This document shows, piece by piece, positions 23,770 through 35,649 of a DNA stretch of 64,000 nt. This stretch comes from Homalodisca vitripennis. Taxonomy: Eukaryota > Arthropoda > Insecta > Hemiptera > Cicadellidae. Positions within the stretch are counted from its first letter, which is position 1. Each line of letters starts with the position of its first letter. The translations under genes and the position numbers were made by a program. A model generated the notes under the pieces. It saw only the letters and a program-made list of their open reading frames with translations. It searched no databases and had not been told where the DNA came from. The stretch lies in assembly GCF_021130785.1 (NCBI RefSeq), contig NW_025776785.1, forward strand, positions 61,422-125,421, written 5' to 3'.

Positions 23770-24580
23770 TTTTACTGTGGATGCGTGCTCTGGTGGATGT
23801 TTACGTAACTAACGGAATTAGTTAGGAATATAGACTATATCTTTCTTAAAAATTATTTGAAACCTTATTTTAAATTATTATATTTTAGACATCAAACGGG
23901 GTGTAGTTGTGTATTACTATTGTTACTCAGATAGCGTACACTAATTCAAACTAAACATAATATGTGTCGTAACAAAAAAAGTCCAAAAAGTTGCACGAAG
24001 ACGTACGTTAGAACATTATTGCCATAAAATATTAAATGTTTGTCATCAACTATGGAAAACAGTTCAAAACTGGTGTGACGCTCAGAATTTCGAAAGTGAT
24101 TCAACCCAATTCTTCCTGCACGCTCAGGGTACAGAGAGAATAAAAACAGCCCAAACACAAGTTTTTTAGCTTTCTATAAAGAAAGTCAGGGAAAGTCTTT
24201 GAAAAAATAAAAGGAAATTAAGCAAAATAATACATTATATATTAAACTTCAAAGTTTTATATAAACTTTTCATGAGTTTTGTGTTGTATTTAATAGTCAC
24301 TAAAACTAAAGTGTAAATTGCTTTTGGTATCAAGAGTCATTATTAGGAGAAATTGTGATTAATCAATAATAAAAGTAACTCATCCTTGTAAGTCCTTGTC
24401 CTCGTCCAGCTTCTGACCATCACATTGTACTACATGTGGTGATTACCTGACGTGCTGCAAGTTGAACGACTTTGGAAATGCTGACACATGCAATACTATT
24501 TCATGTTAAAGAATATTAAAATTTCAGACCTTTTTTGTTTCTATGGATATGAAATATTGTTTGAATGGAAACTGTTAATT
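23770..24580 (-). repeat. Array unit E1
   Basis: P at 23783-23835, Q at 24095-24155, R at 24308-24330, S at 24380-24415, T at 24536-24555. The T block reads ATAG where C and D types have ATGG, so the start codon is lost. On the minus strand the S block reads D-E-D-K-D-L-Q-G-stop (stop at 24380-24382). Confidence 0.6.
23946..24134 (-). CDS. E-type open stretch, copy 1 (possible exon)
   Basis: From the Q block, 62 codons stay open in both E1 and E2 with no indel. Invariant parts include IGLNHF, RHTSFEL, SIVDDKHLIFY and LTYVFVQLFG. Twelve codons differ and every one changes the amino acid; no codon differs only synonymously. This is unusual for neutral sequence read in one arbitrary frame, but the sample is small. 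A hydrophobic tail follows (FFLLRHILCLV type). No family recognised and the splice acceptor is poor (CTCTG instead of AG before the TACC). Confidence 0.3.
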   Translation of the reverse strand: MYPERAGRIGLNHFRNSERHTSFELFSIVDDKHLIFYGNNVLTYVFVQLFGLFLLRHILCLV

Positions 24581-24587
24581 ATATATC

Positions 24588-25779
24588 TGTAGCGTTTTTT
24601 AAAGCTACATTTATTTATTTTTTTTTTTATTAAAACTTAAATTAAATAAAAGTTTTGGGATCGAAATATTGGGACTTAATTTTAGATTAGATTGTGAAAT
24701 GTCAGGGTAAAATCGAACATGTAGTCCTTTGGCAAGTTAGCACTGGTAGTTTTAAATTGTTAGGAAGGCAGGTTGACTGCCTTGAATTGATTAGAGCTTG
24801 TCTTATTGTGAGTATTGTTCTCCTGGTTTGATACAGCTGGACCAATGAGAGAGCTCCACTGATGTCCTGCAAAGGTGATTGGAAAGGGAAGTATTTAAGC
24901 GCACGCTCATAATTTTCGCCCTTCTTTTGGTTATTTTCGTGAGTAAAGTTAATTGCAGTGCGCCGTATTTCTTAAATTTTTTTTCCGCGAGTGATTTTGA
25001 GGAAAAAATAAATTCATAGAAACTACAGAGCAATCTGAATAACTTATTCTCGAAGAACAATAGAGCATAATAGAATCATACAAGTTACATTTGGTTCATG
25101 CTTGCAAGAGAAGTGAATTAAAATTGAACTTTGTTAATAACTTTAATTGAGATTTGAAAAAGTAGTAATTTATTAATATTTAACTGGAACTGTTTATTGT
25201 GAATTATTAATTGAAAATTAATTGAACTTTATAATTGTTAGAGAGAGAGTTGTAATCTGAATTGCAGAGACTTGAAAGTTAAGGTTCAAATAGTGTAAAG
25301 AGAAGTTGAAATTGTATTTTGTATTTTTGAGTGAACTTAGAAGTGAACATTTTTATTTTAATTATTTCCAAGTGGTGTTTCATTTTATTTTAAAACTTTA
25401 TTATTTTATTTTAGAAGAGAGCTCTGATTTTTAATTTGATAATTTAATTAATATTTTTATTTCTTGCCAAAGGAATTTTTTTAATTTACTAAAAGGTTTG
25501 TCAATTATTTGTGGAAAATAGAGTGATAAAAATTCTGAAACGTTGAACTTATTAATTTGCCAGTTAAAAATAATTCCATTGTTTTCATTTAGAACTGTGA
25601 TTTTTGTTTTAGACAAACCAGATAATATTTAATAGTTAAAAATTTTAGTAATACATTGTACTTAATATTCACTAGGATCTTTACTAATCAAAAAATATTT
25701 TATATCGTCTTGGATGTATTATTGATGATTTATATATTAATACTCTGGAATATTAAGATCAACAATCCAAGTCGTTATA
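24588..25779. mobile_element. Probable solo LTR, 1192 bp, 5-bp target duplication
   Basis: Comparison with 44205-44225 shows this block is an insertion. It is flanked by ATATC (24583-24587 and 25780-25784), starts TGTAGCG and ends CGTTATA, giving imperfect short inverted termini. It contains a 'gtatttaagcgcacgc' TATA-like promoter region near 24889 and then a long AT-rich stretch, as in LTRs. No coding sequence or primer-binding site flanks it. The ending TA, not CA, is atypical, so the LTR call is an inference. Confidence 0.6.
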
Positions 25780-25784
25780 ATATC

Positions 25785-27729
25785 ATATGGGTTTCTCATT
25801 CTTTCATATTTTGGCGCCTTTTTATGTCAAGAATACTAGTAAAAAGAAATTAATTTCCTCTTTTCTGACTTCCATACACACATGGGCTAACTTGAAGAAG
25901 TTTTGTGTTTTTTTCTAAAACAACTTAGGTTAAGAAGTGCCTAAAGTAATTATAAGTTAAAAATAGCTGGGACTGTATTACTGCAAATCTGTAAAAAGCA
26001 TAATGTTAAAACACAAACGAGTTCCCGCACGCGCTCGTTTTAGTGGTGCATGGGATGTATCTTGTAGAACTTGCATGTTTACTGAATAAAAATATTTTGT
26101 AAACTTTGTAAACATTATATAGAGGAACCATATAGTCATAAGTTATTCACTATGATATAATTTCATAATAGTATTTTGGAATAGTTGCTTTTGTAAATAT
26201 ACCTCTGGGCATTTAGGTAAAAGATTTTCGGGCGAAAGATAACTTATCCATTCAAAGTAAAAACCAAATATACGCTTTGATAAAGTCAGTTACAGTTATT
26301 TTTGAGGTTGAGTGGTAGATGTTCCCATAAATTTGCGGATCATTTGTAGAGCAGGGAATGTTTAATTTTTCTGGAGAATACGTAGAATGAGGCACTCTTC
26401 ATCTAGGTTGTCTAGCTGTGGGGAAAATCGAGATCAAAGTAAAAATATTTTATAGAAATGGAGCATTATATAATAAAGTCTCTTTTTTTCTTCTTAGTCT
26501 TTAAAAGTTCGGCCGATTTTTTCTGCTTTGAAACATTGAGAAACAAGAGGCAACCACATTTCAACTTCAGTGGTCTCAAAAACATGTGAGGGCATTCAAG
26601 CAGAGCCTCTAAGGAATGTTCAAAACACGACCAGAATACCAGTGATAAAACACCCTTTACTATCACAACGTAGTGAAATAGAAGCAGGTATTTAATATAT
26701 TTCCTCTACATAATCTACAAAGCCGATTATCTCTAAAATGCCGAGTCTATGGAGATATTCTTATTCATGACAACAAATCCGTGATTTCGCATACCCTTGT
26801 ACAAAGAGACCAATTTACTTAATGACAAACTGGCCGTTTACAATAAGATTTATAGGGATTAGAAGTAATGCCATCCTTAGGGAAACCCCAAAAGAGTATT
26901 TGTAACCATTCTAAACATTGGCATGTATTGGAGGTTATAATATACAAAATACTTCTTCCTATGTATAATTAAAGTAATCTATGTACTTATTTTAGCTTGG
27001 ATTATTGGAAGTCTTAAAAAGGAAGAGAATACATTACTGAAGGTGTCGCAATATACTATTTGTAGAGAAATCAAACAGTAGCTCCTTGTAAAATCAAGAT
27101 CTTACAATTTACTAAAATCAAGCTTACTGTGTGGTTGTTCTAAAACATTTTGTGAAATTTTCTCTTCTGAGAGTTATCGTTTTCATAAGTTTAAGATTAA
27201 AAAGACAGCAACAAAGTTGTTTAAGAAAACTGTATAAACTAAGTTACGGATGAATGAAATCCTAAAAAAGTTTAACAACCTTCAACTTTCAACAAATTAT
27301 CAGTTCTTTTTCATACTTGTTTATTATTTTGGTGGATTTTCCATATCGGATGTTTGATAACATTGAATAACTTTAATGGTTAAAACGAAAGTAAACAGAT
27401 ATATATAAATCATAATCAGTAATAAGAATATCTAATAAATAAAAAATAGATTTCTTTGGTTAGTTATATAATTTAATAATGCTCTTATTCAATTTAAATA
27501 TTTGTTACTTCGAGCATTATTAAAGAAAATTACTCCAGCAAATTTCTCTCTCGATTTAGCAGTTCAGCTCGACGCATTATTCTTCAAAGCGACTCTTTTA
27601 ATTAACTTTCTATGAAAAATATATTATTATTTGCAATTACTTACAGTACAAAGAAGAATATTTTTAGTTATATTTGAACCTAATCAGGCGTTTCAATTAC
27701 TGCATAACTTAAGTTCCTACTCTCTTATT
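25785..27729. other. E-F spacer, duplicated at 44220-45830
   Basis: Matches 44220-45830 apart from about 220 extra bases near 25885-26105 and about 70 near 26620-26690. A minus-strand string LEC...MFL...KLKCGCL (26530-26610) is open in both copies but in otherwise unalike frames. Confidence 0.45.
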
Positions 27730-27904
27730 TACTGTCCTGTAAAAGAGATCTGGTGTTCATTTACGAAACTAATTGAATAATTTAACAATTATAGACAATA
27801 TTTCTGTTATAAACTCGGCAAAACGGTTTTTTATATTTATTGATTTTAAACAACCAAACACGATTTAATATGGCATTTTAACCATTCATTGTCAACTAGT
27901 ATAC
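27730..27904 (-). repeat. Array unit F1 remnant (P block only)
   Basis: The P block at 27735-27800 matches 45830-45895 of F2. Q, R, S and T are missing because the region right of 28195 has been deleted up to the equivalent of 50797. Confidence 0.55.
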
Positions 27905-28195
27905 ACCGTGATTCATGGTTCCGGTGACGGTTATGCCTAGGTTAAGTTGAACAGCCTTACCATTTACAGTGTGTACCTCTCCCCAAATTACTCCGCACGA
28001 GAGTATCTGGAAAGGTTGGAAGCGCTGGAAGAAAGTCTCAGAAACGTCCCTGGGCGTGTTATAGTGGCGGGTGACTTCACCGTCCGTGCGGTCGAATGGG
28101 GTATGCCGTGACTAACGTAAGGGGAAGACATATTTTGGAGATGGTCTCGAGACGCGATTTGGAAGTCGTAAATAGAGGGACAAGGCCGACTTATT
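27905..28195 (+). pseudogene. R1-clade endonuclease remnant, copy 1
   Basis: The frame reads TIYSVYLSPNYSAR, then an acidic helix, then V-I-V-A-G-D-F-T-V-R-A-V-E-W-G. The conserved GDFNA metal-site motif has N changed to T and A to V. A one-base deletion after EWG shifts the next segment. It ends abruptly at RGTRPT (about 28190), where unrelated A2 flank begins. It matches 45985-46290 in the duplicated block, so the R1 insertion is older than the duplication. Confidence 0.8.
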
Positions 28196-28297
28196 GTACG
28201 TAGTAATCCAACATTAAGTAATTCTTAACATAATTGATAACTTATAGAGTAGTTCAGTTCCGATTATTATTTTTATTTAAAATAATTATTATCTGTT
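28196..28297. other. Deletion scar joining F1 to the A2 flank
   Basis: From 28197 the sequence ('gtacgtagtaatccaacattaag') matches 50797 onward. The equivalent of 46292-50796 is missing here. Confidence 0.55.
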
Positions 28298-28837
28298 TAT
28301 ACCAATTACATGGTATACTTTAGATAAAAATAAAAAATTAATAAATAAAATTTTATTTTAGAATTGTAAATGGATAGGGAATAAAAAATAGTAAATTTAT
28401 ATTGTAATCCAGCGGCAGGCACGACGCGCTTGGAATCTGGTCTAGACCTGACTTGATGGCAGTGATTGCTAAACAATAGTTTACAGTGGACTCTATCTTT
28501 GGTTAGGCGGCGAACCTGCGTTGAGAGAGTTAAACAGGCCTGCAGGAACAGGAGCGTAGTCGGGCAGGCCGAGAAACCACGCTCTGCTTCCATTCCGAGT
28601 TGAGAAGCGATAGAGTAAAGTCTTAGTGCGAGTTTAAAAGTAGTGTCGGGCGTAGGATCCATCGGTATAAAATTATTTTAATACCGAACTCCAAGACCTT
28701 CACGACTAAAGAGCTAAGTACTTTTGACTGAATTATTGAAATTTTCTAAATTTGAAATTTGCAAAATTAAGAAGTGAATTAAATTGAAATTGGAGTTGAA
28801 AATTTGAAATTAACGATCTAATTCTGTTGAGTGAGGA

Positions 28838-28906
<69 letters not shown>

Positions 28907-29420
28907 TGTAAAGGAGTAATTTATTTCAAGTCTAAAATAAAATTTCATTGAAATTATAGGCATTGTAGTAAAAATTAAGAGCTGCAGGTGCTGCACCATA
29001 TCCTGTAGGAACTTGTGAAAAATTCCTGTTGAGAACTGTTTAGTTTTGTTTGAGAATTTTATTTGAAAGAAGTTTATAATTATTATTTTATTAGTTTTGA
29101 GAAGAAGCCTATTTAATTTATTTCATTCAAATTTATTTAAGATTATTATTTTATTTTTATATTTTATACACAAGTATTTAGAGGACAGTGTGCCATATTA
29201 TATCGAAAGGAAGTAGTAATTTTAACATATTGTTCAAAACATTGTTTTGGTGGAATACAAGGTTAATAATTGACATTTGAATTGATTTAATAAACCTGAA
29301 TATTTCTAAAAAAGGGGTAGTTTTAATTTCCACCAGTATCTACTTAAATCTTATGAGTTCGAGACTATTTAGGGTCATCATAATAAAAACAAAAAATTTT
29401 GTATATTAACATTCAGTATA
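28298..29420. mobile_element. LTR-like insertion, 1123 bp
   Basis: The A3 flank near 50900 is contiguous where this block interrupts the A2 flank. CTGTT at 28293-28297 and 29421-29425 is a probable 5-bp target duplication, and both termini are TATAC in inverted orientation. The interior has a GC-rich third (28400-28660), an (AT)n run, then long AT-rich sequence. It is possibly a solo LTR of another family; no coding sequence seen. Confidence 0.45.
28843..28904. repeat. (AT)n microsatellite
   Basis: About 62 bases of AT dinucleotides inside the LTR-like insertion. Confidence 0.9.
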
Positions 29421-29629
29421 CTGTTTTATTCTTAACTAATAGGAACAAAGTTACTCTCAGTTACGTTTTGTATTTATTTTAAATGAGGATTTTTTAAAGA
29501 TAAATCTTTTATTAAAACTGTATTGTTTCCGAAATTACATGTTTAATAACAACAAGATGTGTAACAAAATGAAAAATAAATTGTTTTTAATATTACAATA
29601 AACAAAAAGGCGAATATAAATTTCATTCT

Positions 29630-30140
29630 GAATATCTGTGAAGGTTTAATTCCAGAGCTCTGTGATGGCTTCAGAAACTAATTGGTTAAATCAACAATTA
29701 CAGACCATATTTCTACTAAAATCTGTATAGTGTTGTTATTATTTTATTGAGTGTAAACAATTAAATGTTATTAAGATATGAATTTTATTCCTAAGTCAAC
29801 TAGCATTCGCTTATTTCTAGTCATGTTCAATATTGCACTGTTATTAAATGTCTGAGTGATATCTCTAAGACATATTTAAGTAAATAATTCTCCAAGTAAT
29901 CTTTACACTATTTATCAGATATGTATGAACGGATATTATATAGCTTGGAATACGTGTGGATTATTATTGTAAACCGATTCTTTCTGTACACTTAGGGTAC
30001 TAAAAGGATTAAAAACACAAATCTCAATTGAACTAAAACTCGAACTCAGGTCATTAAGTTAATAAGTTGAGACAAAATTACTGCACTACGTTAGAAGAAG
30101 TCTTTAAGGCACATTATGGTAATGAAGAATGCTTATGCTC
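29630..30140 (-). repeat. Array unit A2
   Basis: P at 29655-29710, Q at 29970-30030, N-like at 30045-30125. Bases 29870-29945 match 51345-51420 almost exactly ('ctccaagtaatctttacac'). No S or T block follows. Confidence 0.5.
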
Positions 30141-31270
30141 CCTAACTTTGCAAGTAAACCATTTGCAATAGTAAGGTGTATTTAATATCGTTGTATTACA
30201 TTAATATTGCTATACAATGTTAATGAATATTTTTAAGCATATAGCCCGTGTATTACACAGTTGTAAGCTCTTTGTTTACAGTTTGTTATTGCCGATGGAT
30301 AATTAGGAAGGACACTAGGATTTCGGCCATTTGCCATCGTTATTTATGAGGAATTACTTTATTTTCCACTACTACTTCTTCTGAAACCGAGTTGATCGGT
30401 GTTTTTGGATTGAACACTCCCATAGCTGATCGCACTTATGATGAAACTCCTTCTGCGGTTAACCGGCGATGACGTTCAATAAGCTCTCAAACGGCACGTA
30501 TATGGACATTTGTAAGGCTTGTCCTTGGGCGTCGATCACGACTTTCGTTTTCAACCCATCCTCGCCCACCCTTGAATTCTCTCGTACACGTAAACACACA
30601 AACGATCCTGAGACTGTACTGTTACAAAACTGTGCCCGCATAAAGTTAAAATTTGCCCTTACACAATGCTGAAGTTCAGTTACCATAAGAGCACTCACGT
30701 TCCTTAGGCTGTAGCAACTGGTGCACTCCCCCCGACTTCGGTTTGTTCTATTATTACATTTTTTAAATATAAGTATTTCTCAGTTTTTACTAATAAAATG
30801 TAAGCTTCTGTGGCTGGCTTCATGTACTATCGGGTATAATGGGGGTAAGTTTGTTTTTTATAATGGATGTTTTTAATGGTGACTGGTTATTGTAATGAAA
30901 CTAAAATAATATTTAGTTTAAGCGAAACATGTTAAGTATTTGAAAAAGTCAGTGGAGTCCAGTACGGAATTCTTACTGTAATACTAAGGTTGACTGATTT
31001 TTGTGTGTACCGTAGGAGTACAAAAATGGGTTAAATTATTGTTTTTCTGGTAAAATGTTCACAAGTATAGAAATTATTACATGTAAACATTTATACATAT
31101 TTCAATTGGGCTTTTTTAGTAATAATCCGTCATTATTCACTACTTTAAACTCACTGTTAGTATTTGTGCTACTATCAAATACTGGGAAGTTAGCTGTGAG
31201 ACATAGCTAAGAAAATGGTTTTCTAAAAGGATTCTATGACTCTATCAACGTATGAGTCAGATTCTTAATT
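30141..31270. other. A-C spacer with a GC-richer insertion at about 30290-30740
   Basis: 30880-31000 matches 55860-55930, but 30290-30740 has no counterpart there. The latter is GC-richer and open on both strands (30459-30698 minus, 30469-30672 plus). I do not recognise either product. It could be a transposon or a host exon. Confidence 0.35.
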
Positions 31271-31870
31271 TATAATGTCGTTAAATATCTTAGAAAATAC
31301 AAAGCCGATTCTGCATTCACGCTTTCTGTACATGATAATTAGAAACAGCACAAACAGCAAATTTAACTGAAAAAGTACCATAGCTTTTACGGAGAACATA
31401 CCAGAGGGATTTATTTTGTATAGTAATCATACTAATGCAAGATATAAGTGACGAAAATATTAGCAAAAATAAATTTATGATTAGTTTTAATCGTGTTAAT
31501 ATTTTTTAAATATATTTTTATAGGTTATTATTTACTTTAAACCATAAGAAATGCAATAGTATAGTTATTTATGCTGCAATAAATTGGCCATATAAAATAA
31601 ACTACGTGCTATTGATATCAAGAGATAGTGAGAGCAGAAACTTTGACTTATGAAACATAAAAATAACTCACTGTAGGTCCTGGTCCTCTCTCTGAGCCTC
31701 ACGTCGTGTTTCTTGTTCCGTGGTTCTCCGCGGTGCTGCGATTAGAAGAATTTGGAATATATTACTGAAAAATTCAAAACATTTAAATACACCGAAACTT
31801 TCTACCGCTGTTTCCATGGATATAAGAAATATCGAGGTGTACTTCTGTAGGGGACGTATCACCTGCTTCT
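31271..31870 (-). repeat. Array unit C2
   Basis: Q at about 31295-31350, S at 31668-31690, T at 31808-31830. Q is followed on the minus strand by GTACAGAAAG. S and T enclose the intact small ORF. Confidence 0.6.
31668..31817 (-). CDS. C-type small ORF, intact (49 aa)
   Basis: ATG at 31815-31817 in the context ATATCCATGG, stop TGA at 31668-31670. Layout: short charged N-terminus, aromatic and hydrophobic core at about residues 8-28 (FFSNIFQILLIAAP), then a strongly charged C-terminus with RR, TEQETRREAQRE and a DQDLQ end. The core could act as a signal peptide or a single membrane segment, but no cleavage site is convincing. It shares frame and key residues with C1 and C3. The base run right after DLQ (GTGAGT) is also a splice-donor consensus, so the protein may continue in another exon. 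No family recognised. Confidence 0.45.
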   Translation of the reverse strand: METAVESFGVFKCFEFFSNIFQILLIAAPRRTTEQETRREAQREDQDLQ

Positions 31871-33651
31871 TTAATAAGAGTCAATAAGTTGATCCTACGA
31901 AACCGACGATCTTTTACAAGTATATACACAAGCACAAGATTTATTTGTACCTATTTTCTAGTCTAGTGGCCAAACATTAACGAGTATAAGCAAACAGCCT
32001 TGATTTTCGTAAAAGTGATGACATCTTTCTTCCAAATATAAAATTGATGGTCAGTAAAAAGAAGGTTTGGTGTTGGGAGTCGTATTAAAAGTAACAACGA
32101 AGGTAAAAAATACTAAGCGTTATGTTTATAAAAAATAATTGTTTTATTATAACCGATTAAAAACTAAATCTAACTGTCATACACGTAAGTGATAGTAATA
32201 TCGCCGTCAGCCAACGAAATGGAGAAACTAAATTAGCCATTTACAGCCAAGTATTTGATATCAGTATAATTGTTAAACATTAATTTTATTTTATTTTCAC
32301 AACGTGTAACCAACGAAACCTTAAACCTATAAATAAATCTTTGTAAAATACACTAGTATATTAATCTTTATGTTTCCAGCCTTGGCCATTGAACGTTCTC
32401 AGCGTGGCCTGTTCTGACATGCACCAAGGGTTTTATCATTTACGCAGCACTACACATCTTGAAGCAAAAAAGAGAATATATTCCTTGATTAAAAACTTCT
32501 ATAATATTACTTTTGAAAGTTTTTTTTTTAATTTTAACTCAATTTAATTGGAATGAGGACTTTTAATATGACAATTAGTATAGTAAAATGTCTATTAACA
32601 AAGTGTAAATTTACAAACAAATATTAATAGCGGATGTCTTAATAATAAAAGTGGAAATAGAATGTTTTATTACGTGGTACCTTACATTTAATTATAAAAA
32701 ACCTCTAAATATAAACATAAATTCAATTTCCAAAGCTACATATCTTGTTAAGTTTTTTTACACTTAATTATTCATGCGATTACATATTATATTTCTAACT
32801 TTAAACATTAATAGCTAATGCATCATTTACGTATGTAGATTTATGCAATAAAATAGGACACCTTATCCCGTAATGCAGGGTATAGCCCAGATGTGACGTT
32901 AATAGGTTTTATAGTCAGTCCTTGGAAACTGAGTAAGAAACTTCCAGTGTAATTAGTAAACGGTTTTTAAACTTAAAGAGCATACGACAGACTAATGTGT
33001 TAAGAAAAGTTGTTTTCTGGAATGTTACTTTTAGCCAGATTTTCTCTTGCATACGAAACATATTTGAATAAATATACCTTAATTATAAAGATATAAATAT
33101 ATACCTAATACTCCCTATTGGTTATGACATTATTCATTAGAAAAAAAAACAAATGATTTGGACCCCTTTTCAACTATTAGTTAGCAAACTTGACATTGAA
33201 TACGGTTTGTGCAGAAAATCATTGATTTAGGATTGATTTAAATCACTAATTAAATTTCCAAGAAAAAACGGAAAAATATCGGCGGGGGAGAATATACAAC
33301 TATTTATTTTCTGAACAGTTTTTGGTCATTATGGTTACACGTTATAGTCCTAACTCTCCTTCAGTCTAATTTTACTACATTACAATATTTACTTAGGGGC
33401 TTGTGTTAATTAATCTTTATTCGTCTATGATTCGTCCGTGGACACTTGTATGGGTGTAGTCCGTTTTTAGTCAGTTGTGGAGGTTCAAAGTTCAGATTAA
33501 CTTTATGGAAGGCTATATTCAGCAAAAGACGAGTTAGGTTTAGAAAGATGTTTCTCGCCACCTATCTCCCTGTGTATTAGGGCGTATCCTTCAAGGTCCT
33601 GAACGTTTGACAATTCATTATTGTCCTGCCATTTACTCATCTGACATGGCT
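31871..33651. other. C-D spacer, left part, second copy
   Basis: Paralogue of 14011-15799. No gene recognised. Confidence 0.45.
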
Positions 33652-33855
33652 CTAGTAAGTTTTTATTCTTGTCAGTCTAAGGCGAGAAAAATTCCAAGGC
33701 TGATAGAAATAACGTCTGTAGTTTTCATGAAAGTTATTCCAAGCACCATCCATGTCACAACATGAGCATTTCGAATTTTCATTTATTCGATCTAAGGACC
33801 AAACTGGATGAGTGTATGTAAAGGTATTGACATTAGTATTATGATTCCTTTGCAA
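33652..33855 (-). CDS. Open stretch with a KCSCC motif, copy 2 (possible exon)
   Basis: Paralogue of 15800-16000 and open through 67 codons. The first codon of the open stretch is TTG, so no real start is claimed. It keeps YTHPVW, DR, KCSCC, DGA, HE, PW and RL. Same caveats as copy 1. Confidence 0.3.
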   Translation of the reverse strand: MQRNHNTNVNTFTYTHPVWSLDRINENSKCSCCDMDGAWNNFHENYRRYFYQPWNFSRLRLTRIKTY

Positions 33856-35034
33856 TTAAATCTTTCAATACTAGACTCAAAATATTGGATTGGAAATTGG
33901 CACTAAACTCCAGATTCAATTGTTACTGCTTGGTAGCTTGAAACTTAAGGAAATGAGTGTTCAGACTTCTAACACTTAAAAATGGGAAATAAGCACTAAT
34001 ATTATATAATATTTGTGTAACAATTATGTTATGTGTAACGTAATAGTAGTCTACGCTAAGAGTGCAGGCAAAAATTTTAACTCTATAGCTCAATTCAATT
34101 TCGAGATGTCCTGCGGACAGATATACAGACAATAATATACGAAAGACATGAATACATCCACGGGGAAAAAAGAAAAATCGTGTGAACTTACTATGTGATA
34201 GGCTTTTATGGCGCTCAGCCTTATTCCTTGGTTGGACTAGCACCATAATATAATTCATACTTGTCTATGTTGAAATCTCAAGCAGGATTCTAGAACGGTA
34301 CGGATATACAATTTCTGATAAGCAAGCGAGTGTAAGTGTAAAGTCATATATTGCTAATAACTTGTAATACTGACCACAATATGTTATAATTTCTATTTAC
34401 TCTATGAATAAACATGTCATTATACTCTCACATGTTAGTTCACAGATTTTTAAAATATTAATTAATAAGTCTACTTTGTTGCTTCTATCATGGTTCCATA
34501 TGAGAACAAAAATTTGCTAACGCTCAGCCTAATTCATTCGATTGCCATGAAATAATATCAAACACAGTAACGCAGCTATGGTTGGAAGAGCTACTTCTAT
34601 GTGAGTGTTGAGTTTAGCTCCAGTTTTCCTTCCTCTTACGTGCAGCAACTGGAATAAACCGTCTTCCACTCAAGCAAATCTTACGTGCAAGAAAATCTTC
34701 CAAACATTACACACGTATGGTGAGAAGAGATGGTTTCTTGAGGAAGGTAGTGAATTTTGTCAATGTGTGGAACGATGTAGAGATTCGTTTTAACTTTTTT
34801 CGTTTTCGTCGCCGACTATTTTTTAAATAAATCGACATGTAAGAAGTCTGCAAGAGCAGATTGTATACGCTGCACTAAGAGGAATTTGAACTGGAGCTAA
34901 CGCAAAATACACCTTGAATCAGCCCTTCCCCCCATATCTGCGTTATGGAACAGTATGTAGCTCCATTGTGCTTTTGGATTGTGTCAGTCAACATCGTAGT
35001 GCTCTCACTTGTGCACCTGTTGAGACATGAGGAT
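33856..35034. other. C-D spacer, right part, second copy
   Basis: Paralogue of 16001-17177. The minus-strand frame 34875-35063 shares HPVSSCL...MLTDT-QKH-GAT...SITQI with copy 1 (about 17040-17190), without indels, but copy 1 meets stops after about 47 codons. Confidence 0.4.
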
Positions 35035-35545
35035 ACAGGGTGCGTTATGTAAATAAAGAGCATTTCATAAAAAGCAAAATTATTTATTCATGCGATTTGT
35101 ATAAATGAATTATTTAAGATATTCTCTTTCTGCATCAATATACCTACGTAGACAATACTGCCATGATTGGAAAGCACCCTGGAACTCCTCGACTGGAATG
35201 CATCTCAGGAGCCCTGTAACTTCAGCTTGGATGTTCCCCACCGTCTCCCATTCCTTTCCCTTCAGCTCTTTTTTCAGTCGGTGGAAAAAATAACACGGAG
35301 CTATGTTAGGGCTGTAAGGAGGCTGGGACACCACGAGGAGGTCTTGTTCTGGGTAGGATAGTTGGTAACGACGAAGGCCGTGCGGCTGGGGGAATTTTAG
35401 TAGTGGAGCTTGAAGATGACTTTAATATCAGGCCTGATACAGGCGATCTGGCGTTTCAGTCTAGGGTGCCTCCAGATAAAAGACTGAGTTGACAGTTTTT
35501 CCTGGCGATAAAAACTCAAAATGGACGATTTCACGAACGTCAAAG
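35035..35545 (-). mobile_element. Mariner-like element fragment, copy 2
   Basis: Paralogue of the 17178-17765 fragment. The frame 35110-35334 reads PPYSPNIAPCYFF where active mariners read PYSPDLAPCDFF, so both Asp of the third motif are lost. NIQAEV and EEFQGAFQSWQ follow. It ends near 35545, shorter than copy 1. Confidence 0.75.
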
Positions 35546-35649
35546 AAGATTATCAGCAATTTGATTTAATATGTAAATCTAGCATTGGAATCCACTTAGG
35601 TACCTACTTATAATAATGTATAATTTTAGTTGGTCTGTTATTATCTCTG

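Noticed and set aside
34875..35063. Conserved small protein shared with 17040-17190
   Set aside because: Frames agree for about 47 codons, but the stretch abuts the mariner terminus and copy 1 then meets two stops; too weak to call.
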